14,415 bases of DNA, from assembly GCA_964597265.1 (NCBI GenBank), contig CAZQWJ010000026.1, positions 1-14,415 on the forward strand. The letters run 5' to 3'. The position numbers and the translations under genes were made by a program. The stretch comes from CAZQWJ01 sp964597265 (GTDB taxonomy: Bacteria > Patescibacteriota > 4484-211 > JAGQKX01). A model generated the notes under the pieces. It saw only the letters and a program-made list of their open reading frames with translations, was not told the origin of the DNA and did not search any database. Position 1 is the first letter of the stretch; every line of letters starts with the position of its first letter. Below, in pieces: positions 4,846-12,848 of this stretch.

Positions 4846-7110
4846 TTACTTCTTCCTCGTCTTCGTTCTTTTTCTTGTTCCTTTACTTTGCTCCTTGCTT
4901 TTTGAACTTTGCTCTGTTCGCGGGTCAGTCCAGCTTGAATACTCACACTCAGGATACCGCGAACAACCATAGAACACTCTCCCTCGCTTGGTACGACGAA
5001 TGACAATATCCCCTTTTGTGCAGGTGGGGCATTGCATGTCTATCTTATCGTCAAAGTTGCGGGTGTACTTGCACTTAGGGTAATTGCTACACGCGATAAA
5101 TTTGCCATACCGCCCTTGCTTGAGCACCAACTCTCCCCCATCCTCAGGACATGGCTCAAGGTCCAAATCCTCCGGCTGCTCGATTTCCCCGTTCTCGCCT
5201 TGCTCCAGTGGCGCGGCATACTTACAATCCGGAAAATTACTGCAACTGAGAAATTTGCCATACTTACCGAGTTTGACCACCAACTTTTTGCCACATTCTG
5301 GGCATTTTTCATCCGTCTCTTCCAGGATCACGATATCTTCTTTCTTTATCTCTTTCTTTTTCTTCTCCAGCATCTTAATAAATGGATCATAAAATGCCGC
5401 GACGATTGGTACCCATTCTTTTCTGCCATGGGCGATTTCGTCCAAATCATCCTCCATCTCAGCAGTGAAGTCCAAATCTACAATGTGCGGGAAATGCTTG
5501 ACTAGCAAATCATTGACCACAATACCCGTTGCCTCAGGGACAAAACTTTTTTCCTGCCGACTGACATATCGCCTACCCTCAACAGTGGAAATAGTCGGTG
5601 CGTAAGTGGATGGGCGGCCGATGCCGTACTTTTCCAAGTCTTTGATAAGGCTGGCCTCGGTGTATCGTGGAGGCGGGTCGGTCTGGTGCTCGGACATGTC
5701 TATGCTATCTAATGTGACCGCCTCGTCAACCATCAACACAGGCAGTACCGCCTCTTCAAGCGATACACCTGCCACTTTCATCCAACCGTCAAAGATAATC
5801 GTGCTTCCCGATGACCGCCAAATAGCAACCGGATTGGATGCAACGTCTTTTTTGTCTGGAGCTGAGTGAATATCAAGGCGTAACTGCCGTAAACGTGCCG
5901 GTGTCATTTGACTGGATACTGCCTGCCGCCAGATCAGAGAGTACAGTTTTTTCTGATCAGTGGCTAATTTTTTCATCTCTGGGCTGGTGGGAGCGTTGGT
6001 CACGTCAGTCGGTCGGATTGCTTCGTGCGCCTCCTGAGCGGACTTTGACGTGGAGGCATAATAGACCGGCTCTTGAGGCACATACTCAGTACCATAGGCA
6101 CTTTTGATATGTTTGCGCGCTGCAGTGATAAATTGATCGGCCAAAAACACCGCATCCGTACGATGATACGTGATATGACCTGCCTCGTAGAGTTTTTGGG
6201 CTGCGCTCATGGTGCGCTTACTTGTAAATCCAAGTCGCGTTGCTGCCTGCCGCTGAAGGCTAGCGGTATTAAATGGCGGGCGCGGGTTGCGTTTGACCTC
6301 TTTGTCATCAATCGCACCAATAGCAAAGAAGTGCTTTTTGCATTGGGTGAGTAATGCCTCGGTCTTTTTTCTATCGGTGAGGACGGTTTTGCTAACGGTA
6401 TACTCCCCAACAAACAGTGGTATGGTGGTCTTCTGATCAATTGGCTTACCGTCCAACTGCGCCAAACGAGCAGGGAGTGTCTCTTTTTTCTCGGTCTGAA
6501 ATGTCGCATTGAGATGAAAATATGACTCACTCTCAAACCGCTCGCGTTCACGTTCACGCTCAACAATCAGCCTGACCACTACGGACTGTACACGGCCGGC
6601 AGATAGGCCGTAACGTATTTTTTCCCATAATAGTGGCGATAGCTTGTAACCCACAATCCTGTCCAATACTCGCCGCGCTTGATATGCATCAACCAAATTA
6701 TCATTGAGTTCCCGCGGCTGCTTGAATGCCTCCTCAACTGCTGACTTGGTAATCTCGTGGAATATTACCCGTTTGAAGATATTATTTCCTTTACTTTTAT
6801 CTTTGCTTTTTGCTCTTTTATCTAAAATCTGTCTAATGTGCCAACTAATCGCCTCTCCTTCCCTATCAAGATCAGTCGCGAGGATGATTTCATTTGCGGT
6901 CTTGGCGGCCTTTTGTAGCTCTTTGACTGTACCCTCCTTGCCAGGGATGACAACAAACTCCGGCGCAAAATCATGCTCTACATCAACCCCTAACCCACTC
7001 TTAGGTAAGTCGCGGATGTGGCCTTTTGAACTCATAACGGTGTAGTCTTTGCCGAGATATTTGCCAATGGTCTTGACTTTGGTGGGCGATTCGACAATCA
7101 CAAGTTTCAT
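4846..7110 (-). CDS. topA: DNA topoisomerase I (type IA)
   Basis: A 754-residue type IA topoisomerase that relaxes negative supercoils. The TOPRIM domain (1-120) has Glu7 in IVESPTK and Asp80-x-Asp82-Arg-Glu-Gly, the magnesium site. The catalytic tyrosine is Tyr315 in GHITYHRTD (usual GLITYMRTDS). The CAP-like segment QAARRVLDRIVGYKLSP (144-160, here QARRVLD) and the GIGRPSTYA block (496-504) are present. The C-terminus carries three topoisomerase zinc ribbons: Cys603/606/623/629, Cys654/674/680 (one cysteine missing) and Cys694/697/716/722. A Lys/Arg/Ser-rich tail follows (732-754). A low-complexity insert with KSKDKSKG lies in the TOPRIM region (101-110), and the tail contains the similar KSKEQSKG. 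Starts seven bases after dprA stops, with a GGGGGA before the ATG; last gene of the mreB block. Confidence 0.97.
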   Translation of the reverse strand: MKLVIVESPTKVKTIGKYLGKDYTVMSSKGHIRDLPKSGLGVDVEHDFAPEFVVIPGKEGTVKELQKAAKTANEIILATDLDREGEAISWHIRQILDKRAKSKDKSKGNNIFKRVIFHEITKSAVEEAFKQPRELNDNLVDAYQARRVLDRIVGYKLSPLLWEKIRYGLSAGRVQSVVVRLIVERERERERFESESYFHLNATFQTEKKETLPARLAQLDGKPIDQKTTIPLFVGEYTVSKTVLTDRKKTEALLTQCKKHFFAIGAIDDKEVKRNPRPPFNTASLQRQAATRLGFTSKRTMSAAQKLYEAGHITYHRTDAVFLADQFITAARKHIKSAYGTEYVPQEPVYYASTSKSAQEAHEAIRPTDVTNAPTSPEMKKLATDQKKLYSLIWRQAVSSQMTPARLRQLRLDIHSAPDKKDVASNPVAIWRSSGSTIIFDGWMKVAGVSLEEAVLPVLMVDEAVTLDSIDMSEHQTDPPPRYTEASLIKDLEKYGIGRPSTYAPTISTVEGRRYVSRQEKSFVPEATGIVVNDLLVKHFPHIVDLDFTAEMEDDLDEIAHGRKEWVPIVAAFYDPFIKMLEKKKKEIKKEDIVILEETDEKCPECGKKLVVKLGKYGKFLSCSNFPDCKYAAPLEQGENGEIEQPEDLDLEPCPEDGGELVLKQGRYGKFIACSNYPKCKYTRNFDDKIDMQCPTCTKGDIVIRRTKRGRVFYGCSRYPECEYSSWTDPRTEQSSKSKEQSKGTRKRTKTRKK

Positions 7111-7117
7111 ATTCCCC

Positions 7118-8176
7118 CTAGTCTACCACATACGTATTGTTACCGATATTTTTGATGTATCCTTTGAGTTCTAAGAGCGAAAGTGCTCCGGCCACTGCAC
7201 CCACATCAAGTCCCAGAGCCCTGACTATCTCATCTATCTGGCCGGTTTCCCGCTCTATGATATCGTAAACCAACTGCTGCAATTCATTATCAAAGGTACG
7301 GGTTTGGGCGATTTGAGTGGAGTTTTGTTTTCCTTCCCACCCCATGAGATCAATAATATCCCTGCCCGAAGTAACCGGATACGCACCATTGGCGATTAGC
7401 CAATTTGTCCCTGCACTTTGGGGTGAAAAAATAGATCCAGGCACAGCTGTGACTGATCTGCCGATCTCCGCACCTAGGCGTGCGGTTATCAGCGCGCCAC
7501 TCTTTGCGCCAGCCTCGATAACCACCACGCACCGAGACAGTGCCGCCACAATACGATTGCGCATTGGAAATGTGTACTTGGTCGCCCTTTGACCAGGAAG
7601 AAACTCACTTATCACAGCACCATTATCTATTATTGAAGGAATTAAATACTCGTTTTCAACTGGTACTATTTTTTCAAAGCCACTTCCGAGTACTGCAATT
7701 GTCTTTTTTTGTAATGTGAGTGCCAAACGATGCGCCACAGTATCCACTCCTCGCATGAACCCGGAAACGATAGTGATCGGAAGGTCAGATAGTTCGCCGA
7801 CTATACGTTCGGTGGCAGCTTTGCCGTATGTTGTCATGGCACGAGTTCCCACGACTGCAATGGCAAATCGTTCATCATATGCAAGAGAACCTTTGTAAAA
7901 GAAAAATAACGGTGCATCAGGCAATTCTTTGAGAGAAGAAGGATATTCGGTATCAAACCACGTTACACAGTGAAAATCAGATCGTTGGTTGAGCTGCTTT
8001 GCAATAGCATCGCAACGTATGCGAACCGTATCCTGTTCATGCGTAGGAAGTTTTTGTAGCAGTGCTTCAAATAAGTCCTGAGGTGTATGACCCTCATCAA
8101 AGAGGTTTCGTATTGTTACCCGCCCCACGCCGGGTATTTGCTCCAAAAAGAGCAGGCTCATCCGCTCTGTATCCAT
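7118..8176 (-). CDS. dprA: DNA processing protein DprA
   Basis: DprA (Smf) binds incoming single-stranded DNA and loads RecA during natural transformation. The product, 352 residues from ATG 8176, begins with a helix-hairpin-helix-like region (LEQIPGVGRVTIRNLF). The Rossmann-fold DprA core follows, with AVVGTRAMTTYG, SGFMRGVDTVAH (usual SGLARGIDAAAH), TIAVLGSGFEKIVP, FPMRNRIVAALSRCVVVIEA, SGALITARLGAE and PGSIFSPQSAGTNWLI. A C-terminal winged-helix segment (about the last 65 residues) fits the usual DML1-like domain. The reading frame is open further to a TTG at 8236, inside the end of the PBP2 gene. The ATG at 8176 is preferred because it is the first ATG and matches where the family normally begins; this leaves 40 bases after the PBP2 stop. 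The dprA-topA order is widespread in bacteria. Confidence 0.95.
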   Translation of the reverse strand: MDTERMSLLFLEQIPGVGRVTIRNLFDEGHTPQDLFEALLQKLPTHEQDTVRIRCDAIAKQLNQRSDFHCVTWFDTEYPSSLKELPDAPLFFFYKGSLAYDERFAIAVVGTRAMTTYGKAATERIVGELSDLPITIVSGFMRGVDTVAHRLALTLQKKTIAVLGSGFEKIVPVENEYLIPSIIDNGAVISEFLPGQRATKYTFPMRNRIVAALSRCVVVIEAGAKSGALITARLGAEIGRSVTAVPGSIFSPQSAGTNWLIANGAYPVTSGRDIIDLMGWEGKQNSTQIAQTRTFDNELQQLVYDIIERETGQIDEIVRALGLDVGAVAGALSLLELKGYIKNIGNNTYVVD

Positions 8177-8216
8177 AAACCGATACTTTGATTCTACGTA
8201 CCCTTTTCCATATGGA

Positions 8217-10142
8217 CTAGTCGTTGGATCGGCCAAAATACCAATCCACTACGGTCTTGGCGACTTCGGCCGCATTTTGGGAACTTCCCCCTTTTTCCAA
8301 CAATACCACAAAGCTGATCTCGGGATCCTCAAACGGCGCGTAACCTGCCAGCCACGCATGAGTTTCATATATCCCCCGTTCGTCCTGAAGACCAAACTCC
8401 GCAGTCCCGGTCTTGGCAGCAACAGAAACACTGGCATTGCGCAGTGGGAACACAATACCTGTGCTCACTGCTTGGCGCAATCCTTGCTGAATGGTTGCAA
8501 AATGCTCATCAGGGTACGACAACTCGCGCACGACCTCAGGCAAGAACAGTTCAATATTTTTGCCTTCTACATCAACGACCTTTTCGACGAGTAGCGGCCG
8601 ATAGATCGTTCCACTATTAGCGAGCGTTGTAAATGCGTTAACGAGTTGTAGTGGCGTTACCAACAAGTCACCCTGCCCTATGCCTACTTGATAGTCATCA
8701 CCCAGATACCACCCTTCATTTTTCACCGCCAATTTCCACGCTGCATCCGGCACTACTCCATCAATCTCTGACGACAAGTCAATGCCTGTCTTGCGCCCAA
8801 TACCAAAGTTCAAAAAATATTCCTTAAGACGCGCGATCCCCAACCCCGGGATATCCTCATACCCACCGCTGATTTTGTAAAAGAAAATATTGCTGCTTTC
8901 GGCTATTGCATCTTTGACCGTCATGAATCCCACCGGCCCTCTCCCCCATGCCACGCGCCAATCAGGAAAACGCCCGCCGCCGATCTCAATCACCTGGGGA
9001 ATATCACTTATACGAGAGGTAGCAGTAATGATACCCTCGTTAAGCCCGGCAAATCCCACGAATGGTTTGACCGTAGAACCCGGTGGGTAACGTCCTGCCA
9101 CCGCACGGTTGAACAGCGGCTGCGTCGGATCAGCCAGCAGGTCGTTGTATTCAGTAGCCCTGATACCGCGAGCAAACAAGTTGTTGTTATACGTAGGCAA
9201 AGATACCAAAGCCAAGATCTTACCTGTACGCACTTCCTGGACGATGATCGCACCTGATGTGGCCTCATACGTTTGCAACGCTTCCTGCAACACCTCAAAC
9301 GTCTTTTGCTGCAATTGCTCATCAATAGTCAAAAAGATGGCATTGCCAGGTCTCGGAGATTCTTCGCTCATAACGCGAATGGTTTCACCTTTGGAGTCAA
9401 CCTCCAGCAACCTGGATCCGTAGGTACCTCGCAGGACTTCCTGAAAAGACTGTTCTATCCCCGCCTTGCCAACCTGCTCACCCATAACATAGTCCGCTCG
9501 GCGTACATCAGCCAGCTCCTCCTGCGTAATCTCGCCGGTATACCCCAACACATGTGCCAGCTGCTCCCCCATTTTGTAATCACGGATAAAGTCGGGTTGG
9601 ATGCTAATGCCTTGTAATGCCTCACGTTCTATTTCAAACAGGATAGAGTGATCCTGTGATAATCCCGTCGCGAGTAATAATTCCATAAATGGCGTCTTCT
9701 GGGCATGTAAAAGGGCGGATTCCAACGCAGACTCTTCTATTTGCAAAAAAGAAATAACGTTTGATTTCCACACCTCAAACACTTCCTCGGATTCGCGAGG
9801 AATTTGGCTGTACATCAAAGTCGCCGTGAACGTTGGGATATTGCCCGCCAAGACACCACCTTGTTTGCCATAGATGATCCCTCTTTCGTACGGCACTAGG
9901 CGCACCTCCACACGATTGGTATCGGACAACACCTGGTAAGTTGATCCTTTCAATACCTGCAATTGCACAAGTCTGACAAACAAGAAACCGAATAACAAAA
10001 GTGTTGCCAGCACCATGAGAATTATTTTTGTCCGTGGCGGAGTAAACGTTTTCTTGCCCTCGTTTTTGCCTGCTGTAGGAACCAAACCGTCCTGCCACGC
10101 CTGGGCATCCAAGAGAATCGAAGAGATATTTTTTCGGGACAT
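8217..10142 (-). CDS. mrdA: Penicillin-binding protein 2, elongation transpeptidase
   Basis: A 641-residue class B penicillin-binding protein that cross-links peptidoglycan during rod elongation. A single membrane anchor lies at about 38-58 after a basic cytoplasmic segment. The dimerisation (pedestal) domain runs to about 265 and includes VPYERGIIYGKQGGVLA and GKAGIEQSFQEVLRG. The transpeptidase domain has all three active-site motifs: Ser356-Thr-Val-Lys359 in PPGSTVKP (catalytic Ser356), Ser416-Ser-Asn418, and Lys577-Thr-Gly579 in AAKTGTAEFG. The genome neighbours mreBCD argue for PBP2 (elongation) rather than PBP3 (division). No rodA follows; dprA does. A TACAAT box places a predicted transcription start on the ATG, so it may be transcribed separately from mreD despite the same direction. 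Confidence 0.96.
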   Translation of the reverse strand: MSRKNISSILLDAQAWQDGLVPTAGKNEGKKTFTPPRTKIILMVLATLLLFGFLFVRLVQLQVLKGSTYQVLSDTNRVEVRLVPYERGIIYGKQGGVLAGNIPTFTATLMYSQIPRESEEVFEVWKSNVISFLQIEESALESALLHAQKTPFMELLLATGLSQDHSILFEIEREALQGISIQPDFIRDYKMGEQLAHVLGYTGEITQEELADVRRADYVMGEQVGKAGIEQSFQEVLRGTYGSRLLEVDSKGETIRVMSEESPRPGNAIFLTIDEQLQQKTFEVLQEALQTYEATSGAIIVQEVRTGKILALVSLPTYNNNLFARGIRATEYNDLLADPTQPLFNRAVAGRYPPGSTVKPFVGFAGLNEGIITATSRISDIPQVIEIGGGRFPDWRVAWGRGPVGFMTVKDAIAESSNIFFYKISGGYEDIPGLGIARLKEYFLNFGIGRKTGIDLSSEIDGVVPDAAWKLAVKNEGWYLGDDYQVGIGQGDLLVTPLQLVNAFTTLANSGTIYRPLLVEKVVDVEGKNIELFLPEVVRELSYPDEHFATIQQGLRQAVSTGIVFPLRNASVSVAAKTGTAEFGLQDERGIYETHAWLAGYAPFEDPEISFVVLLEKGGSSQNAAEVAKTVVDWYFGRSND

Positions 10143-10148
10143 ATCAGT

Positions 10149-10154
10149 ATTGTA
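10149..10154 (-). promoter_or_regulatory. Possible -10 box of the PBP2 gene
   Basis: TACAAT on the minus strand (five of six). The predicted start falls on the A of the PBP2 ATG at 10142. No good -35 box is seen at 16-18 bases, so support rests on the -10 and its position. Confidence 0.4.
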
Positions 10155-10196
10155 TAGCAGATAGGAAATTGTTGGGTGGTATGGTCTGGTTACGTA

Positions 10197-10281
10197 TTGT
10201 CATACCAGCGTAGGCTGCCTGCGCAGGCAGGGCATCCAGACAGTAAGAATGCTGGATCCCAAATCAAGTTTGGGATGACAA
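10197..10281. repeat. Palindromic intergenic element with TTGTCAT/ATGACAA ends
   Basis: An 85-base element bounded by TTGTCAT (10197-10203) and ATGACAA (10275-10281). Inside lie a perfect 16-base palindrome CTGCCTGCGCAGGCAG (10215-10230) and a hairpin ATCCCAAA/TTTGGGAT (10256-10263, 10269-10276). It fills most of the mreD-PBP2 gap, overlaps the 3' end of mreD and provides its stop codon. It resembles the small non-autonomous palindromic repeats of many bacterial genomes. Confidence 0.75.
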
Positions 10282-10632
10282 AACATAGTCGAGAAGACCG
10301 AAGAATATCACTGCCAGTACCACAAGTGCGAAACCCTGCGTCCGGGGTTTTCTCGACATCCGTAGTGCCACCAATCGTGCACCTAACAGGCTGACGATCA
10401 TGGTGAGGCTGCTTTGGCCAAACGTGCTCGCACGCAGCACATCGTACAACAATCCGCTTATCATGATGACCGCAAAACTTACCAACTCCGCCTTATCCTG
10501 ATTAATCCAAAACATGACTGCAACCACGACAAAAAACAGCGGCGGGGCAAAGACCAATGAAGGAAGCACCGCATCAAACGCAGTCTGGAAAAATAACAAT
10601 ATTAGAATAATGACTGTTAGTATCGAATTCAT
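10264..10632 (-). CDS. mreD: Rod shape-determining membrane protein MreD, short
   Basis: A 122-residue hydrophobic protein with about five predicted membrane segments (roughly 4-20, 24-43, 50-66, 75-91 and 101-117). Its place between mreC and PBP2 and its topology identify it as MreD, the Rod-complex membrane subunit; sequence alone would not. Typical MreD proteins have about 160-170 residues, so this one is short. The final codons (VLSSQT and the TGA) lie inside a palindromic repeat, which suggests that an insertion replaced the original C-terminus. The start has no Shine-Dalgarno; a weak TACATT (10650-10645) lies before it, and a 221-base repeat-filled gap separates it from mreC. Confidence 0.8.
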   Translation of the reverse strand: MNSILTVIILILLFFQTAFDAVLPSLVFAPPLFFVVVAVMFWINQDKAELVSFAVIMISGLLYDVLRASTFGQSSLTMIVSLLGARLVALRMSRKPRTQGFALVVLAVIFFGLLDYVLSSQT

Positions 10633-10657
10633 ATCTGTATCTCAAATGTACCAGCGT

Positions 10658-10680
10658 CGTCATCTCGAGCCTTCTGCACC
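10658..10680 (+). repeat. Truncated copy of the CGTCATCTCGA repeat
   Basis: Begins with CGTCATCTCGAGC and ends with CTTCTGCACC. These are the left end and right flank of the copy at 10788-10836, as if the middle had been deleted. It directly abuts the next copy at 10681. Confidence 0.5.
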
Positions 10681-10741
10681 CGTCATCTCGAAGTTTATCG
10701 AGAGATCTTTGCGAGATCCCTCCGCTACGGTCGGGATGACG
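10681..10741. repeat. 61-base palindromic element (CGTCAT...ATGACG)
   Basis: Terminal inverted repeats CGTCATCTCGA (10681-10691) and TCGGGATGACG (10731-10741) match with one mismatch. An inner hairpin TCTCGA/TCGAGA lies in the left half. The right half, read on the minus strand (10741-10711), is nearly identical to the copy at 13468-13497; the left half resembles the minus-strand copy at 12808-12834. Located between mreC and mreD. Confidence 0.75.
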
Positions 10742-10787
10742 GTAGCCATGAATGTCAGTTTGTTCGCCATCTCTACCTTGCCTAATC

Positions 10788-10836
10788 CGTCATCTCGAGC
10801 TTGCCTGCCCGACCTTTGTCGGGTCGAGAGATCTCG
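10788..10836. repeat. 49-base copy of the CGTCATCTCGA repeat
   Basis: Starts CGTCATCTCGAGC and ends GAGAGATCTCG. An internal hairpin CCCGAC/GTCGGG (10808-10813, 10818-10823) has a four-base loop. It lies 17 bases after the mreC stop codon and would be in the mreC-mreD transcript. Confidence 0.7.
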
Positions 10837-10853
10837 CTTCTGCACCCCTACCC

Positions 10854-11651
10854 CTACAACGCCTCGACCAATAGTAACGTCCTCAGATCTCTGATATTCC
10901 AAGTAAACGTTACTTCTGCTTCTTGAAAAATCTCATTTCTACCCGACGTGACTGTTTTGACAACCCCGACAAAAATATCTGCTGGGTATATCTCTCCCAA
11001 GCCCGATGTAAATATCGTATCCCCCGGCTCAAGCGATAGATCCGAAACTACCTGCGTTACCTTTACTCCAACATTAAAATTTCCCTCTACCAAGCCGGTC
11101 AACATACCCCCAGACTCTTTTTGTATATACACAGGAACCTTACTTTCGATATCTGTAATAGGCGCGATGACGCTACGCTGTGGTGTTATATCGATTACGC
11201 GTCCGATCAGAGAATCTCCATCTATCGCGATCATGTTCACCTCAACATCCATCTGCTCGCCTACATCAACAATAATGCTATTGCGAAGACCCGAAGATTC
11301 CACCCCAAGCACTGTAGTTACCACAACATCTCGAGTCGTTTTCGTTGGCATACCGATCCGACTTCGCAACAACTCATTTTCTGATCGTACTCGTTCATTT
11401 TCTACCTGCAGGGCATGATAACCGGCAAGATCAACGCGCAACCGCCTATTCTCCTCATATAATTCATCGACGCGAAACAGCGCATCTGTATAACGGACCG
11501 TTCGTATAGCTTGATGATAAATACCTTCCTGCAGAGGACGCATAAGCTGCTCCATAGCAGCTCGTACTGTAGATAACGGGTACATTGTATCCACCAAAAA
11601 CAGCACAATCGTTGATAATAGTAAGATTAAGACGAGTTTTTTGTTTATCAT
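10854..11651 (-). CDS. mreC: Rod shape-determining protein MreC
   Basis: A 265-residue bitopic protein that links the MreB filament to PBP2 in the periplasm. A short basic N-terminus (MINKK) precedes one membrane helix (about 6-22). A coiled coil rich in Glu/Arg/Leu follows (about 58-100, including ELYEENRRLRVDL). The beta-rich MreC domain contains NSIIVDVGEQMDV, GDSLIGRVIDITPQRSVIAPITD, and GDTIFTSGLGEIYPADIFVG, all typical of the family. The ATG lies three bases after the mreB stop, with GGGGGG some ten bases upstream as a possible ribosome-binding site, so the two are probably coupled. The stop is TAG, followed by the repeat-rich gap before mreD. Confidence 0.95.
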   Translation of the reverse strand: MINKKLVLILLLSTIVLFLVDTMYPLSTVRAAMEQLMRPLQEGIYHQAIRTVRYTDALFRVDELYEENRRLRVDLAGYHALQVENERVRSENELLRSRIGMPTKTTRDVVVTTVLGVESSGLRNSIIVDVGEQMDVEVNMIAIDGDSLIGRVIDITPQRSVIAPITDIESKVPVYIQKESGGMLTGLVEGNFNVGVKVTQVVSDLSLEPGDTIFTSGLGEIYPADIFVGVVKTVTSGRNEIFQEAEVTFTWNIRDLRTLLLVEAL

Positions 11652-11654
11652 GGT

Positions 11655-12749
11655 CTAGGCCCCCCAGGGGATTTGCAGATCTTCAAGCAACTGTCGATCT
11701 TCCAAAATCAAAGAAAGACCTTTTATAACACACAGCTCTGGATGATCGGCAACTCGAACAGGTACATGCAAAATATCTGCCAGATATTTGTCCAGACCTG
11801 GGAGTAACGACCCTCCTCCAGCCAGTATCAACCCGGTTGGTACCAAATCAGCGACCAACTCGGGTGGCGCTTCCTCTATTGTTTCGCGTACCATATCAAC
11901 GATTTGATCCAGTGGATGCTCCAACGCATTGATCAGATCTGACTTGGTCATCATGATCTCCTTGGGCAACCCGGTCGTCAGATCCCGACCTCTCATTGAT
12001 ACCTCACTGGATTGGCCATCGTGCAGGCTCATCTGCCGTTTGACTTCTTCGGCAGTCTTATGTCCAATCAGGATATTTTGCTTTTCACGTATCCAATTGA
12101 CAATTGCCTCATCCATCTCATCGCCCGCAACCGGCAGCGAACGACTGGTAACAATCCCTCCTCCTGACACAATGGCTATTTCTGACGTACCCGCACCAAT
12201 ATCCAAAATCATGCTCGCAGTCGCCTGGCTCACCGGAAGCCCTGCCCCGATGGCAGCCGCAATAGGTTCTTCTACAATAACCACCCGTCGGGCACCTGCT
12301 GCCAACCCTGCATCAATCACCGCTTTGCGTTCTACCTCAGTTACGCCTGCCGGAATCCCAATGAGCACCTTAGGAAACTTAGGCAAAAACGGCATACTTC
12401 CTGGACGATGACGAAGCTTTTCAAAAAAGACCCCAAGCAGCGCTTGTATCATATCGAAATCGGATATCACACCATGTGCCAACGGCCGCGAAATATTCAT
12501 GTTCTTAGGCGCCCGACCAACCATTTGCTCCGCTTGGCTACCAACAGCCACGATAGCGCCAGTCTTGAGTTGCTGGGCAATGACCGTAGGTTCCTGCATG
12601 ACGATGCCTTTATTTTTGACATGAATACGTGTGTTAGCCGTTCCCAAATCAATCGCCAGTTCCAGAAAAAAATAAGAGAAAGGATTCAGACCTGCAGGAA
12701 GAGAAACTTTTTTGCCGAATGATCGCAGCTTGCTTCTTTTGGGTTTCAT
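11655..12749 (-). CDS. mreB: Cell shape-determining actin homologue MreB
   Basis: A 364-residue MreB, the cytoplasmic filament that guides lateral wall synthesis. Nucleotide-binding motifs of the actin fold are present: phosphate-1 AIDLGTANT (Asp34), phosphate-2 ILDIGAGTSEIA (Asp183), and adenosine GLILAGGGSLLPGL (306-319). VGRAPKN, EEPIAAAIGAGLPV and VNWIREKQNILIGHKTAEEVK are also family-typical. The N-terminus has about 20 extra residues relative to E. coli MreB, including a hydrophobic LNPFSYFFLE that may bind the membrane. The frame is open to an ATG at 12881, but that extension runs through a palindromic repeat and the promoter, so ATG 12749 is the start. A TATAAT box lies just before it. 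First gene of the minus-strand block, divergent from def. Confidence 0.97.
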   Translation of the reverse strand: MKPKRSKLRSFGKKVSLPAGLNPFSYFFLELAIDLGTANTRIHVKNKGIVMQEPTVIAQQLKTGAIVAVGSQAEQMVGRAPKNMNISRPLAHGVISDFDMIQALLGVFFEKLRHRPGSMPFLPKFPKVLIGIPAGVTEVERKAVIDAGLAAGARRVVIVEEPIAAAIGAGLPVSQATASMILDIGAGTSEIAIVSGGGIVTSRSLPVAGDEMDEAIVNWIREKQNILIGHKTAEEVKRQMSLHDGQSSEVSMRGRDLTTGLPKEIMMTKSDLINALEHPLDQIVDMVRETIEEAPPELVADLVPTGLILAGGGSLLPGLDKYLADILHVPVRVADHPELCVIKGLSLILEDRQLLEDLQIPWGA

Positions 12750-12756
12750 TCTTGTT

Positions 12757-12762
12757 ATTATA
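12757..12762 (-). promoter_or_regulatory. -10 box of the mreB operon
   Basis: A perfect TATAAT on the minus strand. The predicted start is at about 12750, one base before the mreB ATG, with no room for a Shine-Dalgarno. The best -35 is a weak TTACCT (12786-12781) at 18 bases. Confidence 0.6.
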
Positions 12763-12807
12763 TGATAAACAGTCGGAAAGAGGTAAAATGTGCTCGTTAC
12801 ATAAGAT

Positions 12808-12834
12808 AGATTTCTCGATAAACTCGAAATGACG
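12808..12834 (-). repeat. Copy of the CGTCAT repeat between mreB and def
   Basis: On the minus strand the copy begins CGTCATTTCGA and ends GAGAAATCT, closely matching the left half of the 10681-10741 element (CGTCATCTCGA...GAGAGATCT). It lies in the divergent mreB/def promoter region. Confidence 0.65.
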
Positions 12835-12839
12835 ATACT
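12834..12839 (+). promoter_or_regulatory. Possible -10 box of def
   Basis: GATACT (four of six) would place the start near 12846, three bases before the def ATG. The weak -35 candidate TTTCTC (12811-12816) falls within the palindromic repeat. Low confidence. Confidence 0.3.
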
Positions 12840-12848
12840 ACTACCATT

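Noticed and set aside
8177..8236. 20-residue N-terminal extension of DprA from a TTG at 8236
   Set aside because: TTG is a weaker start, it overlaps the PBP2 end, and family-like sequence begins after the ATG at 8176.
10658..10836. Repeat cluster between mreC and mreD as a CRISPR array
   Set aside because: Units vary in length and orientation, are palindromic, and have no regular spacers or cas genes nearby.
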